Source of the DNA: Synergistaceae bacterium DZ-S4
GTDB taxonomy: Bacteria; Synergistota; Synergistia; Synergistales; Synergistaceae
DNA length: 33,972 nucleotides
Assembly (NCBI GenBank): GCA_025943965.1
Contig: JAPCWD010000017.1
Coordinates: forward strand, 1 to 33,972
Direction: 5' to 3'
The translations under genes and the position numbers were made by a program. Within the stretch, counting starts at the first letter, position 1; the number at the start of each line of letters is the position of its first letter. Below, piece by piece: positions 1-7,721 of this stretch. Below the pieces are notes generated by a model, which saw only the letters and a list, made by a program, of their open reading frames with translations, was not told the DNA's origin and did not search any database.

Positions 1-8
1 ACTCAGGT

Positions 9-109
9 GGCTCTTTATATTTGTGTTTGCTTCGATGGCTCTCGGCCCCGCGCCGCCGGCTCTGATCTCCGTGCGCCAATGGCTCTCTGTACTGCGATCC
101 GGTGGCTCT
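9..109 (+). repeat. GGCTCT spaced repeat array, left copy
   Basis: The hexamer GGCTCT occurs five times, starting at 9, 37, 58, 81 and 104, mostly preceded by T/G and separated by about 21-28 bp of unrelated, GC-rich sequence. A second array with exact 22-bp spacing lies just downstream of the RAYT transposase (29840-29911), in the same orientation. The array abuts the broken end of a GGDEF gene fragment, so it probably marks an insertion or rearrangement point. The role is unknown; phased protein-binding sites or the end of a mobile element are both possible. Confidence 0.6.
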
Positions 110-111
110 AA

Positions 112-273
112 AAAAACGCGTTTCGCACAGTCTGCATAAAACCAAACAATGTTGACCTGGAAATGTTCATAAAGGCTGCGGATTCGGCATTGTATGCAGC
201 TAAGAACAGTGGCCGGAACCGGGTCGTGATCTATGATGATCTGAGGCCTTCGCCCGAAGCGGCTGAGCAATAG
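112..273 (+). pseudogene. 3' remnant of a GGDEF diguanylate cyclase gene
   Basis: The reading frame encodes about 53 residues ending at a TAG. It includes FIKAADSALYAAKNSGRNRV, the characteristic last helix and strand of GGDEF domains (the family pattern is ADxALYxAKxxGRNRV). Everything upstream, including the GG(D/E)EF active loop, is missing. A stop lies in frame at 109-111 and the GGCTCT array sits directly before it, so this is a truncated, non-functional tail of a c-di-GMP synthase. Its identity rests on the short but very typical C-terminal motif. Confidence 0.75.
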
Positions 274-283
274 CAATAAGGCT

Positions 284-430
284 GGCAAGCGGGCGGATGG
301 GGCGGGTGGCCCGGCAAGCGATAGGCAAGCGGTTGGCAAGCAATAGTTTTCAGGACATGGCTAAGCAATAGCTAAGCATTTGTAAGTGCGGTCAAACTAT
401 CGTCAAACGTTGTCAAACAGTCGTGAATAC
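284..430 (+). repeat. 11-bp-phased heptamer iterons (element A)
   Basis: GGCAAGC at 284, 313, 324 and 335, GCTAAGC at 360 and 371, then GTAAGTG at 382, GTCAAAC at 391, 402 and 412 and GTGAATA at 423. Neighbouring units are 10-11 bp apart, about one DNA turn, so all sites would face the same side of the helix. The GTCAAAC part is repeated in inverted orientation at 4710-4748, on the other side of the McrBC operon. The role is unknown; binding sites for a multimeric protein are an inference. Confidence 0.6.
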
Positions 431-445
431 AGGCTTAGACTGCAT

Positions 446-536
446 CCGGCGGGGAATTTGCCGGATTCCCCGCCGGTGAATTGGCCATCAAAGCATAAAT
501 CTTAAATTCTCCACCTGACCGAATCAGGCAGCTTTC
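446..536 (+). repeat. Hairpin element A with GGTGAATTGG tail
   Basis: A 12-bp perfect inverted repeat (arms 446-457 and 465-476, 7-nt loop) is followed by TGAATTGGCC and a stretch containing CATAAATCTTAAA. The same tail ends the larger hairpin arrays elsewhere in the window. It looks like a reduced copy of that array family. No gene is visible between here and 708. Confidence 0.55.
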
Positions 537-606
537 GGCTGAAATAATATTTAATATTATATTAGACGTAAATTCTCATCAGGTCGTTTCAGTGCAGATC
601 TTTCTC

Positions 607-639
607 CGTCGTCCCCGAGTGATCAAATAGGGGATCCAG
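607..639. repeat. CCGTCGTCCCCG palindromic repeat, copy 1
   Basis: CGTCGTCCCCGA, then TGATCAAA, then TAGGGGATCCAG forms a short hairpin (CCCC/GGGG arms). A near-identical copy lies at 4431-4460 and a diverged version at 18514-18538. It resembles the dispersed REP-type palindromes common between bacterial genes. Confidence 0.5.
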
Positions 640-707
640 TGGCGTCAAACTCACTCTATTACTAGTTTTTTTAGAACACAGGCAACTTTGCCCAATCCGA
701 TATTTGT

Positions 708-1073
708 TTAATCAAAAAGGTAATGTCTACGAAACCATTCGTGCAAATCTTCTTCGTATCGGATGTCCGGATTTTGCGGCACCTTGCTTTTCCAATACTC
801 GTTGAACCTTTCGAGCGTACAGACCTTGAAAGTTATCCTTGACGCTGGAATCTCATTGCTCGACTTCCATTCCCAGATGAATCCGTCGGGTGTCTCTCTT
901 GCAAGCACTCCTTCCAGTTTGTGAGCACGCTCAGATGCAACGTATATGACCGCGTGCGCCCTCGCCAGGGAGCTATCTTCTTTTGGCAGGGGCATAACCT
1001 CGACGCCTATTCCCAAATCCAGAGCACCGAACATCGAAATATGAACCTCGTAAAGAACCCGGTCATTTATCAT
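708..1073 (-). CDS. Hypothetical protein downstream of mcrC
   Basis: A 121-aa protein of unknown function. It begins at an ATG with an AAGGTG-type ribosome site about 8 nt upstream, 45 bp after the mcrC stop, so it probably shares the mcrBC transcript. The C-terminal half is charged and aromatic (DLHEWFRRHY near the end). I see no signal peptide, membrane segment or known catalytic motif. As the last gene of a restriction operon it could be an accessory or regulatory subunit, but this rests on position only. Confidence 0.6.
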   Translation of the reverse strand: MINDRVLYEVHISMFGALDLGIGVEVMPLPKEDSSLARAHAVIYVASERAHKLEGVLARETPDGFIWEWKSSNEIPASRITFKVCTLERFNEYWKSKVPQNPDIRYEEDLHEWFRRHYLFD

Positions 1074-1118
1074 TTAAGAAACACCTTTTTCCTTAAACAT
1101 ATCCAGCATAAAAATACC

Positions 1119-2405
1119 TCAGCAGATTTGGGACAAAATCTTCTTAATGCTGTTATCCGTGTCTCTGAGGTCGATGAAAGAAACATCGACCTTAACTTTG
1201 TCGTTTGAGACATATGCGATGTTGGTTTTGCTCACTTTTTCCGAATTCGGATATAAAAGGACAACTCTTTCCGCCTCGTATTTTTTGCCATAAGCGTACA
1301 TTTGGTACATGTCAGACTGTGAAATGCCACAATTCGGTGCTTTGTCTGAAAGCAGCTTCCACTTGGTGTCCAGGACTACTTTATGGCCTTCAAATTCCAG
1401 TACGATATCGGGGCGAAGTGCAAAGGCACGATTCGGGCTGTCAAAAAGGCTGTACATTGTATCCTGTGTCCTGACACTGACCTTTCTCGAAACAAGCTTG
1501 CGAAACTTGGCAGCAACAAAACTTTCAAACACTTTTTCCATGGGGAAAAGAAGCGCAAGGGCCACATGGCTTCCTGCAAAGGCTGTAAAGCTGTTGCCTT
1601 TCAAGAAGATACGACACCAGGACAGGGCCCGATCGTAATGGTTCATGCTCCGGTCAGGAAAACATTTTGAAAAATCACCGTCACAATTGACGGAATATTC
1701 GACTCCCTCAAAGAAAGTCAGCAGGCGAGTGGCATATAGTCGGTTCTGCATATCATTAGAAGCTTTCAGCAAAAAACGTAGCGTAGTCTTGATCAGCCGG
1801 TTCTCCGGCCTGTTGATATTGAAATCGTCATAACTTACATAAAAGCGTTCCCTTGTAACCAAATTGTGCTTGATGTCCTGTGATGTCAACAGCTTGCCTT
1901 TACAGAACCTCTCGTTTGCCTCTATTGTCGTATATGCAGATTTTAGACCCTGTTTAGTAAGAACTGTGACCTCGTCCAGAAACATCTTAATGAAGATCTC
2001 GAAGAGGTCCAGTCGGTCAGTCCAAAGGTTGGAAACGTTGAAATTCTTAAAATTCACGTCGTTGAGTGTTTTGAGCATCTCAAGAAAAATTTGCTTCGTT
2101 TCTTTTTGAGATATGTCGGCACCACTGATTTTTGGAAGTATCTCTATCACAGTTCCGTCAGTCATAGTAATAAGCCCAACATAATTTCGGGCGGTGATAA
2201 CCTTGCCCACACTTCGACGGGCGGAAAGAGAGAGCAGTTCAACGGCTCCTGTTTCTCCGTCATCTGTGTTAGCAAGGATAAAGGCCTCTAACGCGTCAAA
2301 GGTCTTTTGGGGAAGCGCTTCATAGCCAAATGCCTCCACACCGCGGGTAAACCCGCTATATTCGGTTATGGTGTAGGTCTTATTGCAGGAAGGCATAGGC
2401 CCCAT
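1119..2405 (-). CDS. mcrC: McrC-type nuclease subunit of McrBC restriction system
   Basis: The 428-aa length fits the McrBC 5-methylcytosine restriction component family (PF10117). McrC supplies the endonuclease that the McrB GTPase hexamers activate on modified DNA. The C-terminal third has the PD-(D/E)xK-like core: RPDIVLEF, then VVLDTKWK about 17 residues later, and the QMYAYG helix with a following VVLLYP strand that is typical of McrC. The N-terminal part (about 1-130) would form the McrB-contacting region. The start lies inside the mcrB 3' end (26-nt overlap), indicating translational coupling; a second ATG three codons later is possible. The active residues look intact, so the system is probably functional. 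Confidence 0.9.
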   Translation of the reverse strand: MGPMPSCNKTYTITEYSGFTRGVEAFGYEALPQKTFDALEAFILANTDDGETGAVELLSLSARRSVGKVITARNYVGLITMTDGTVIEILPKISGADISQKETKQIFLEMLKTLNDVNFKNFNVSNLWTDRLDLFEIFIKMFLDEVTVLTKQGLKSAYTTIEANERFCKGKLLTSQDIKHNLVTRERFYVSYDDFNINRPENRLIKTTLRFLLKASNDMQNRLYATRLLTFFEGVEYSVNCDGDFSKCFPDRSMNHYDRALSWCRIFLKGNSFTAFAGSHVALALLFPMEKVFESFVAAKFRKLVSRKVSVRTQDTMYSLFDSPNRAFALRPDIVLEFEGHKVVLDTKWKLLSDKAPNCGISQSDMYQMYAYGKKYEAERVVLLYPNSEKVSKTNIAYVSNDKVKVDVSFIDLRDTDNSIKKILSQIC

Positions 2406-4239
2406 TCCTCATGAATGCTTCCCTGTTTACCTCATAATATTCTGAGAAATTAAAATCTGTGTTGCCAAACAGTTCATGAATATCATTCTTTTTTATGATA
2501 AACCGGGTGCTGTCATCTTCCTTCTGATTGTCTCCCAATACAAACTGGATCTTCTCATAATCATCATAAAAATACTCCTGCAAAAGCGGGATTATGTTGT
2601 TTTCAAAAATCCCGGCAAGATTATTGATCGTTGGGCCTTTTTTAAGAGGTAGCAGGTAGGAATGTCCGATAGTGTGATGACGATCAAGCAATACGGAAAC
2701 GCGCTTGTTTAGAGTTTCGAGCATTTTCTCAACATTAATGCCATCTACGAAAACATCGTGAAGCAATGCAGGTTCAGGCTGCATTTCGACAAAGCTGAAC
2801 CGACGGCGCAGAGCAGTGTCAATGATCGCAATTGACCGGTCTGCGGTATTCATAGTACCTACTATGTAGACGTTGTCGGGCACTCCAAAATTCTGTCCGG
2901 AATAAGGCAGGGTAGCCCTCAGCTCTTCTCTTGCATTGATACGCTTTGACGGCTCGATCAAAGTTATAAGTTCCCCAAAGATTTTTGAAATGTTTCCCCT
3001 GTTGATCTCGTCGATAATAAAGACTCGGTTCGGGATCTTAACTCCCTGGCCGAACAGGTCCGGACTATGTTTCTTAACTATCTGCAATGCATCGGAGACA
3101 GAGATGGATAATTTATATACTGTTGAAAGGGTCATACTTTTCCCTGCATTAAGGTCAACGATGTCCTCGTTGATCCCCTTTACAAGCCAATTTACCTTTC
3201 GCACCCGTTTGTAGTGTCCATATTCATCGTGCCACTCTGGATCCCCGGTCACTACACCTATGGCGTCTATCGTTTTGCTGGAATAGCAAGACATAACGAT
3301 ATCCCCTATTTGCATCTTGCTATAGAAAGCGTTCAGAACATTATTGCCGCCAAATTTATTGAAGTCCGCAGTCTCAGAAATAGTTTCACCGTATCCATCC
3401 CATCCAATGCGGATATGGCCTTTCTCCATACACTCGCTTCGAGTGGGGTTATCTCCGGTACCTTCCAATGAAACTTTCCACACACTCGGATTTTTGCCTA
3501 ACCCTAAATCAACGCTTGTCCCATTTCTTACAGGCGCTCCGGCCTTGTCGCAAAACGCTTTAAAAATACCGTCATGCACCTCATATTCGATCTCGCTTGC
3601 CGATTCGCTCTTCTCTTCAGACAAGACAACGGGCCTTATGCCCTCAATAAATTCTTCGTAGCTGAAAGACTGGTGGAAAGTTATAAAGGCGATCAAACCA
3701 TCATCTTTGTATTTCAGATAACGCTTGAATACCGTCTCATAACCCTCAGTTTTAACTTCTTCAATCGGTTTTCCCTCAATGATCGCCACCGCGTATTGAA
3801 TAGAACTGTAAGTTTTTCCGGTACCTGGGGCACCATAGAGGATCAAATTTTTCCCTATCTCTGTTTTCTTTCCGTCTGACTTTTGGGTTTCCTGATTTTT
3901 GAAGACTTTGTCCGTAGAATTTACTTCATTCATGTTGTTTCTCCTTTTTAAAAATTTCAAATAGTAGTCAAGCCCATTCCTAAAATCGCTATGCCCGTTG
4001 CTTTTATCCGATTTTTCTGCGGCAGAATAACATTTATCATGTAAACGTTGAAATTCGTGAACATCCTTTATCAAAAAACAGTCAGTATCAGCATATTCAG
4101 TTATCCCAAGGGATTTCATGCCAGATTTCAATTTATATGCAGCAGCTTGTATTGTCACTTCTTTATATGTCTTATTAGGGTTATTTTTTTGAGGTTGCTT
4201 CTTCATCCAGGCAATAAAATCATCATAGAGATATTCCAT
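2380..4239 (-). CDS. mcrB: McrB-type AAA+ GTPase with EVE-like insert
   Basis: A 619-aa motor subunit of a type IV (modified-DNA) restriction system. Residues 1-100 form a small helical domain (FLKWL/YYLKFL pattern) likely to read DNA. Walker A is GAPGTGKT (136-143), Walker B VFIIDEINRG (406-415), and the McrB-type GTMNTADRS motif is at 461-469 followed by the ALRRRF arginine segment. Between Walker A and B, about residues 253-380, sits an extra domain with features of the EVE/PUA fold (VWKVSLEG, HIRIGWDGYGE, GDIVMSCYS, AIGVVTGDPEW), which in this superfamily binds modified bases. The ribosome site GGAGTGAAGGA supports the start. A second strong start lies at Met103. Confidence 0.92.
   Translation of the reverse strand: MEYLYDDFIAWMKKQPQKNNPNKTYKEVTIQAAAYKLKSGMKSLGITEYADTDCFLIKDVHEFQRLHDKCYSAAEKSDKSNGHSDFRNGLDYYLKFLKRRNNMNEVNSTDKVFKNQETQKSDGKKTEIGKNLILYGAPGTGKTYSSIQYAVAIIEGKPIEEVKTEGYETVFKRYLKYKDDGLIAFITFHQSFSYEEFIEGIRPVVLSEEKSESASEIEYEVHDGIFKAFCDKAGAPVRNGTSVDLGLGKNPSVWKVSLEGTGDNPTRSECMEKGHIRIGWDGYGETISETADFNKFGGNNVLNAFYSKMQIGDIVMSCYSSKTIDAIGVVTGDPEWHDEYGHYKRVRKVNWLVKGINEDIVDLNAGKSMTLSTVYKLSISVSDALQIVKKHSPDLFGQGVKIPNRVFIIDEINRGNISKIFGELITLIEPSKRINAREELRATLPYSGQNFGVPDNVYIVGTMNTADRSIAIIDTALRRRFSFVEMQPEPALLHDVFVDGINVEKMLETLNKRVSVLLDRHHTIGHSYLLPLKKGPTINNLAGIFENNIIPLLQEYFYDDYEKIQFVLGDNQKEDDSTRFIIKKNDIHELFGNTDFNFSEYYEVNREAFMRNGAYAFLQ
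3931..3949 (-). promoter_or_regulatory. Internal ribosome site and ATG within mcrB (short McrB form)
   Basis: On the coding strand AAAAAGGAG is followed 7 nt later by the ATG of Met103. This falls exactly between the N-terminal helical domain and the AAA+ domain and would give a 517-aa protein lacking the N-terminal domain. E. coli mcrB is known to make an N-terminally shortened McrB(S) from an internal in-frame start. The same arrangement here is inferred from this site, which is at least as strong as the first start. Confidence 0.6.
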
Positions 4240-4430
4240 TTTCCTTCACTCCAATCAAGCTAATAAACTATAGCAAATCCAGTCTGTACTATTCGTGGAG
4301 GTCTTATTCTTTACTGCTGTCTGTCAGCGCACCGGTGTCATGAGACATTAAAAGATGCTGCAAAATGATATCCTTCCTGTTCATGCTGCGGGCGGGATCC
4401 TGGTTCTGATTTTGACCTTGGTCCCCTTCC

Positions 4431-4460
4431 GTCGTCCCCGAATGATCAAATCGGGGATCC
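4431..4460. repeat. CCGTCGTCCCCG palindromic repeat, copy 2
   Basis: TCCCCGA, a 9-nt loop, then TCGGGGA. The sequence nearly matches 607-639 and has the same orientation. A decayed relative (TTCCCGA...TCGGAA followed by GACGAGG) lies at about 4519-4548. No gene is visible in the whole 4240-4774 stretch, which is filled by these repeats. Confidence 0.5.
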
Positions 4461-4584
4461 AGCGTCTCTGAATTTAGGCTGTAACCGTATTTCCAAGGTC
4501 TGAACATAAGTCCCTGGATTCCCGATTAAAACACTCGGAAAAGACGAGGATGGGCGCGGAGAATTCAAGATTTATGATTTGAGG

Positions 4585-4697
4585 GCCAATTCTCCGCCGG
4601 ATGGTACTCCCGGCAAATTCTCCGCGATGCGAAGCGAGCAAATTCTCCAGCGACATCTGTCGCGAATTCTCCGCAGCCAAGGGCTGCAAATTCCCCC
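4585..4697 (-). repeat. Hairpin array B with 9-nt linkers (reverse orientation)
   Basis: Read on the minus strand this is a series of short, mutually different units separated by the linker GGNGAATTY/GGAGAATTTG: GCAGCC..GGGCTGC, GCGACA..TGTCGC, a GCTCGCTTCGCATCGC unit, CCGG..CCGG. It is followed by GGAGAATTGGCCC and CATAAATCTT. Linkers are conserved, while units differ in sequence but mostly keep pairing arms. Open frames over this stretch are translations of the repeat and are not genes. Confidence 0.65.
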
Positions 4698-4709
4698 TTA
4701 TTTACGACC

Positions 4710-4748
4710 GTTTGACTACTGTTTGACAACGTTTGACGATAGTTTGAC
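4710..4748 (-). repeat. GTTTGAC iterons, inverted copy of the 391-418 set
   Basis: GTTTGAC at 4710, 4721, 4731 and 4742 (11, 10 and 11 bp steps). The sequence through GATAGTTTGACCGC is the exact reverse complement of the iterons near 389-418. With array B it forms an inverted copy of element A across the McrBC operon. Confidence 0.65.
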
Positions 4749-4774
4749 CGCTCTTAGGACTGCTCAGCCGGATC

Positions 4775-5425
4775 TTAATTCCCGCCGCGTCTCTCTCGGT
4801 CCTCGTTGATGCGTTCTTTCCACTCTTTTGATATCGCCCGCCGTGCCCGGATATCGCTTACGGTCTGGCTTATGACTTCATAGTTCAGCCTGGTTCCCTC
4901 GCTGTCAGCGTTGTAATCCGCGGCCATGTCCCTGCCGATGCCAAAACTTTCAGCGGTTTCAGCCGAGTCGATGTTCGCGCCCAGGAAAATAAATTCCCAT
5001 CCGTATTTCACCTTCTGGTGCGTTATCATCTCTCTGATTTTTTCACGCGAGAATTCCCTGCTTGCATTTTCCATCCCGTCTGTGGTTATTACGAACATAA
5101 CTTTCTCGGCTCTCTCATTATCCGCTGTATGCTTCTGTACGCGACCGATTTTGTTGATGGTCTTGCCGACGGCGTCCAGCAGTGCTGTAGATCCCCTGAC
5201 AAAATAATCCCTTTCGGTTATCGGTTCCACTCCCCTGATGTTGATGCGGTCGTGGAGCAATTCATATTTGTCGTCAAAGAGAACTGTCGTTATGACGGCC
5301 TCGCCCTGTTCCTTTTTCTGCTTCTCAAGCATCGCGTTGTATCCGCCGATAGTGTCGCTTTCAAGTCCGCTCATTGATCCGCTTCTGTCGATGATGAATA
5401 CGAGTTCTGTAAGGTCCTTCTTCAT
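4775..5425 (-). CDS. VWA-domain protein (MIDAS metal site)
   Basis: A 216-aa single-domain von Willebrand factor A protein, probably cytoplasmic since no signal peptide is seen. The metal-ion-dependent adhesion site is complete: DRSGS at 13-17, the Thr of RGSTALLD near 80, and the Asp of TTDGMEN near 116. The ribosome site GGGAGGT is well placed 6-7 nt before ATG. It lies downstream of the macro-domain gene on the same strand, 97 bp apart with a hairpin between. VWA proteins of this short type usually act as scaffold partners in stress (TerY-like) or defence modules; the specific partner is not evident. The C-terminal tail is highly charged (ERINEDRERRGGN). Confidence 0.82.
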   Translation of the reverse strand: MKKDLTELVFIIDRSGSMSGLESDTIGGYNAMLEKQKKEQGEAVITTVLFDDKYELLHDRINIRGVEPITERDYFVRGSTALLDAVGKTINKIGRVQKHTADNERAEKVMFVITTDGMENASREFSREKIREMITHQKVKYGWEFIFLGANIDSAETAESFGIGRDMAADYNADSEGTRLNYEVISQTVSDIRARRAISKEWKERINEDRERRGGN

Positions 5426-5484
5426 GGTATTACCTCCCTGTCAGATGTTGTGACCGAATGGTAACACCCCGAAAAAGTCAAATG

Positions 5485-5501
5485 GTCGCCTATCAGGCGA
5501 C
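5485..5501 (-). terminator. Small hairpin between macro and VWA genes
   Basis: GTCGCC, TATCA, GGCGAC forms a 6-bp stem. On the minus strand it is followed a few bases later by GACTTTTTC. It could be a weak terminator or attenuator after the macro gene. The T run is not immediately adjacent. Confidence 0.3.
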
Positions 5502-5522
5502 AAATTTCCCGCGTAAAAAAGG

Positions 5523-6500
5523 TCAGGCTCCTATAAGGTTTTGTTTGAAAGCAAAGAGCGCTTCGTTTATCTCAAATATATCGTAGTTCTCATGTTCAAT
5601 GAAATATTGGATGATCATGTCAAAGTAACAGCTTTTTGAAAGAGCGAATCCTGCTCTTGCAAGAAAATCACGCGTTTCGTCCAGATTGAGCTTCAGCGCA
5701 ACAGCAAATGCCACCGCAGTCTGTTTTGAAGGTTTGTAATAGATATCGTTCCTTATCTTTGAAAAGAGCTTTCTGTCAATATTTGCTTTTTTGTATGTTT
5801 CTGAGTCCTTCATGCCCTTTTCGTCAATGAGGCGCAGCAGCATCTGTGAAAAAGTCTCATCCAGGTTTTTGACGACATCATCAAGGCTTCTTTCACGCCT
5901 GCGGGCGGCATTTGCGGAATCACGGGCAAAATTTTCCCTTATCCTCTCCCTTGTGAAGTCGGATGCCCGCTCTTCTATGTAATTGTCGTCAATGTATTGT
6001 TTGATCGATGAAAAAAGCTTTTCTGACAGCATGAAGGATGCGCTGTCGTAGACGACCAGATAGACCGTCATGTCGTTTTTCAGGAGGAATTCGCCTATTG
6101 CAGAGATCGCGGCCGACAAGGCCTTGTCTCTGGGATACCCGAAAGTGCCGGAAGAGATCAGGGGAAAGGCAACGCTTTCAAGCTTGTGCTTCTTTGCCAG
6201 TTCAAGGGAATTTCTGTAACAGTCCGAAAGCACTTTTTCTTCCCCGCTTGATCCGTCATGCCAGACAGGGCCGACTGTGTGGATCACATATTTTGCGGGC
6301 AGCCTGTATCCCTTGGTTATCTTAGCTTCCCCAACCTTGCAGCCGCCAAGAGCCCTGCATTCAGCAAGCAGCTCCGGCCCGGCCGCTTTGTGGATGGCCC
6401 CGTCGGTCCCGCCCCCACCCAGCAGGGAAGGATCTGCCGCATTGACGATGGCGTCAGCATGTACTTTTGTGATGTCATTCCTGATTATTTCAAGCGGCAT
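5523..6500 (-). CDS. Macro-domain protein with C-terminal helical domain
   Basis: 325 aa from the chosen ATG, which has AAAGGTGG about 10 nt upstream; longer GTG/ATG starts exist upstream without a ribosome site. Residues 1-165 are an ADP-ribose-binding macro domain: DAIVNAAD (16-23), the GGGGTDGAI loop (28-36), HTVGPVW (74-80) and ISSGTFGYP (115-123). Such domains bind or hydrolyse ADP-ribose modifications or O-acetyl-ADP-ribose. Residues 200-325 form an all-helical domain ([37 protein letters not shown]) of the helix-turn-helix type often fused to firmicute macro domains. It probably acts with the neighbouring VWA protein in a stress or ADP-ribose signalling unit (inference). Confidence 0.88.
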   Translation of the reverse strand: MPLEIIRNDITKVHADAIVNAADPSLLGGGGTDGAIHKAAGPELLAECRALGGCKVGEAKITKGYRLPAKYVIHTVGPVWHDGSSGEEKVLSDCYRNSLELAKKHKLESVAFPLISSGTFGYPRDKALSAAISAIGEFLLKNDMTVYLVVYDSASFMLSEKLFSSIKQYIDDNYIEERASDFTRERIRENFARDSANAARRRERSLDDVVKNLDETFSQMLLRLIDEKGMKDSETYKKANIDRKLFSKIRNDIYYKPSKQTAVAFAVALKLNLDETRDFLARAGFALSKSCYFDMIIQYFIEHENYDIFEINEALFAFKQNLIGA

Positions 6501-6669
6501 TCGGGCATAACCACCTTTACTGTACATACGCCGCGTCAAATTGAACACCTAGACCGTTTAATTCTGAACACCCTCACCGCATCAACTGGACATTTTTCAA
6601 ATGCCCTGAAGCACTTTCCGTCTATTTATAAAAATTACTCAACAGTTTTTTCCTTAAATAGATAATTTA

Positions 6670-7668
6670 TTACATTCTAACTGTGAAATGTTCTATGATA
6701 CCGTGTCTCAAAATATACAACGTAGAAGGATATTTATCCTTATAGGTTGGATTATTCATATTTTCAAAAACAACTTTTTGGTCATCATCCAACGTCATGC
6801 AATAATTATTGATTTTGATTATATGGTCGCTCTTTTTTATACCTAATCTATGTGCACGACTCATTGGAGTAATATCATTTACGTAATATCCCACATAACC
6901 ATTAACAATACCTGGCTCTTTCATTAAATTTAAACCGAACTCATTGAAATTACGAGGCGTAGGCTCAACATAATCCACCTGTACTGATTTTGAAAGCCTG
7001 ACTGACGGTGCTGAAACAGTAATGTCGCAAGTGTTGGTATTTGAGTTAAACAAATAAGTATATTCGGTATATATTCTGCTCTGCTCTTGGTTTTGTTCAT
7101 TATTTAAAAATGAGAAACAGACGGTGTTGTTGTAAACATTACTGCTATGAGGCATGTTTTTTTCTTGACAATATTTTTGAAGAGCAGTCAAAAAATTGCC
7201 TACTCCTATTTTCCCAACAGTGCGAGTCACATAGTGTTTCTCATTTTCTGCAAGCTTGTCTATATCCTCTTGTAATGACACTGGGTATTGAGTGTTTTCA
7301 TTTTTGTTTTCAGTTTGATCATTATTAACTATTGCGTTAATTATCATAAAACCGAGAAAGGCACCAAGTGCAGTCCAAACCTCAGATGACCTCTGATAAT
7401 TTTGTTGCGATGATTCCCCAGCATAGTAGACGTTGCCCTTCCCTCCTTTTTTATCATAAAGAGGATGCCCCGATGGCAGCATTGAGCCATTCGACATGTA
7501 GCCACCATGGCCAGGACTGTAATGATACTCATTTCCATTTTCATCATACAATGGGCCTTGCATTGCCGGAGCAGTTCCCGGTGGATAAATTACAGTTGAA
7601 TACGCTGGACCCGCAAACGTAAAAATAATTGTAAATACTAGGAACAAAGACATATACTTCTTGCTCAT
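6670..7668 (-). CDS. Exported protein with C-terminal PDZ-like domain
   Basis: 332 aa from an ATG preceded by GGGGGAT at 7 nt. The N-terminus MSKKYMSLFLVFTIIFTFAG followed by PAYS is a clear Sec signal peptide with an AYS cleavage site. A Gly/Tyr/Pro/Ser-rich segment follows (about 25-90), then a short hydrophobic stretch ALGAFLGFMIINAIV (about 100-115) that may anchor it. The C-terminal third matches a PDZ fold (GYVGYYVNDITP, AHRLGIKKSDHIIKINN), a peptide-binding module. No protease domain is present. It lies 53 bp downstream of the metallopeptidase gene, so the two may be co-transcribed. The exact function is unknown; a cell-envelope scaffold is likely. Confidence 0.72.
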   Translation of the reverse strand: MSKKYMSLFLVFTIIFTFAGPAYSTVIYPPGTAPAMQGPLYDENGNEYHYSPGHGGYMSNGSMLPSGHPLYDKKGGKGNVYYAGESSQQNYQRSSEVWTALGAFLGFMIINAIVNNDQTENKNENTQYPVSLQEDIDKLAENEKHYVTRTVGKIGVGNFLTALQKYCQEKNMPHSSNVYNNTVCFSFLNNEQNQEQSRIYTEYTYLFNSNTNTCDITVSAPSVRLSKSVQVDYVEPTPRNFNEFGLNLMKEPGIVNGYVGYYVNDITPMSRAHRLGIKKSDHIIKINNYCMTLDDDQKVVFENMNNPTYKDKYPSTLYILRHGIIEHFTVRM

Positions 7669-7721
7669 ATTTTTATCCCCCTTGTCAAAGTGATTTCTAA
7701 AAAGCACACACAGACTATACA

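Noticed and set aside
4474..4689. Short open frames over the repeat arrays (also near 20726, 23460 and 30203)
   Set aside because: They are translations of the GGNGAATTY hairpin arrays, with no ribosome sites and similar peptides such as MRSEQI wherever the repeat occurs.
6501..6548. Upstream GTG/ATG starts for the macro-domain gene
   Set aside because: They lack ribosome sites; the ATG at 6500 has AAAGGTGG in front and begins right at the macro domain.
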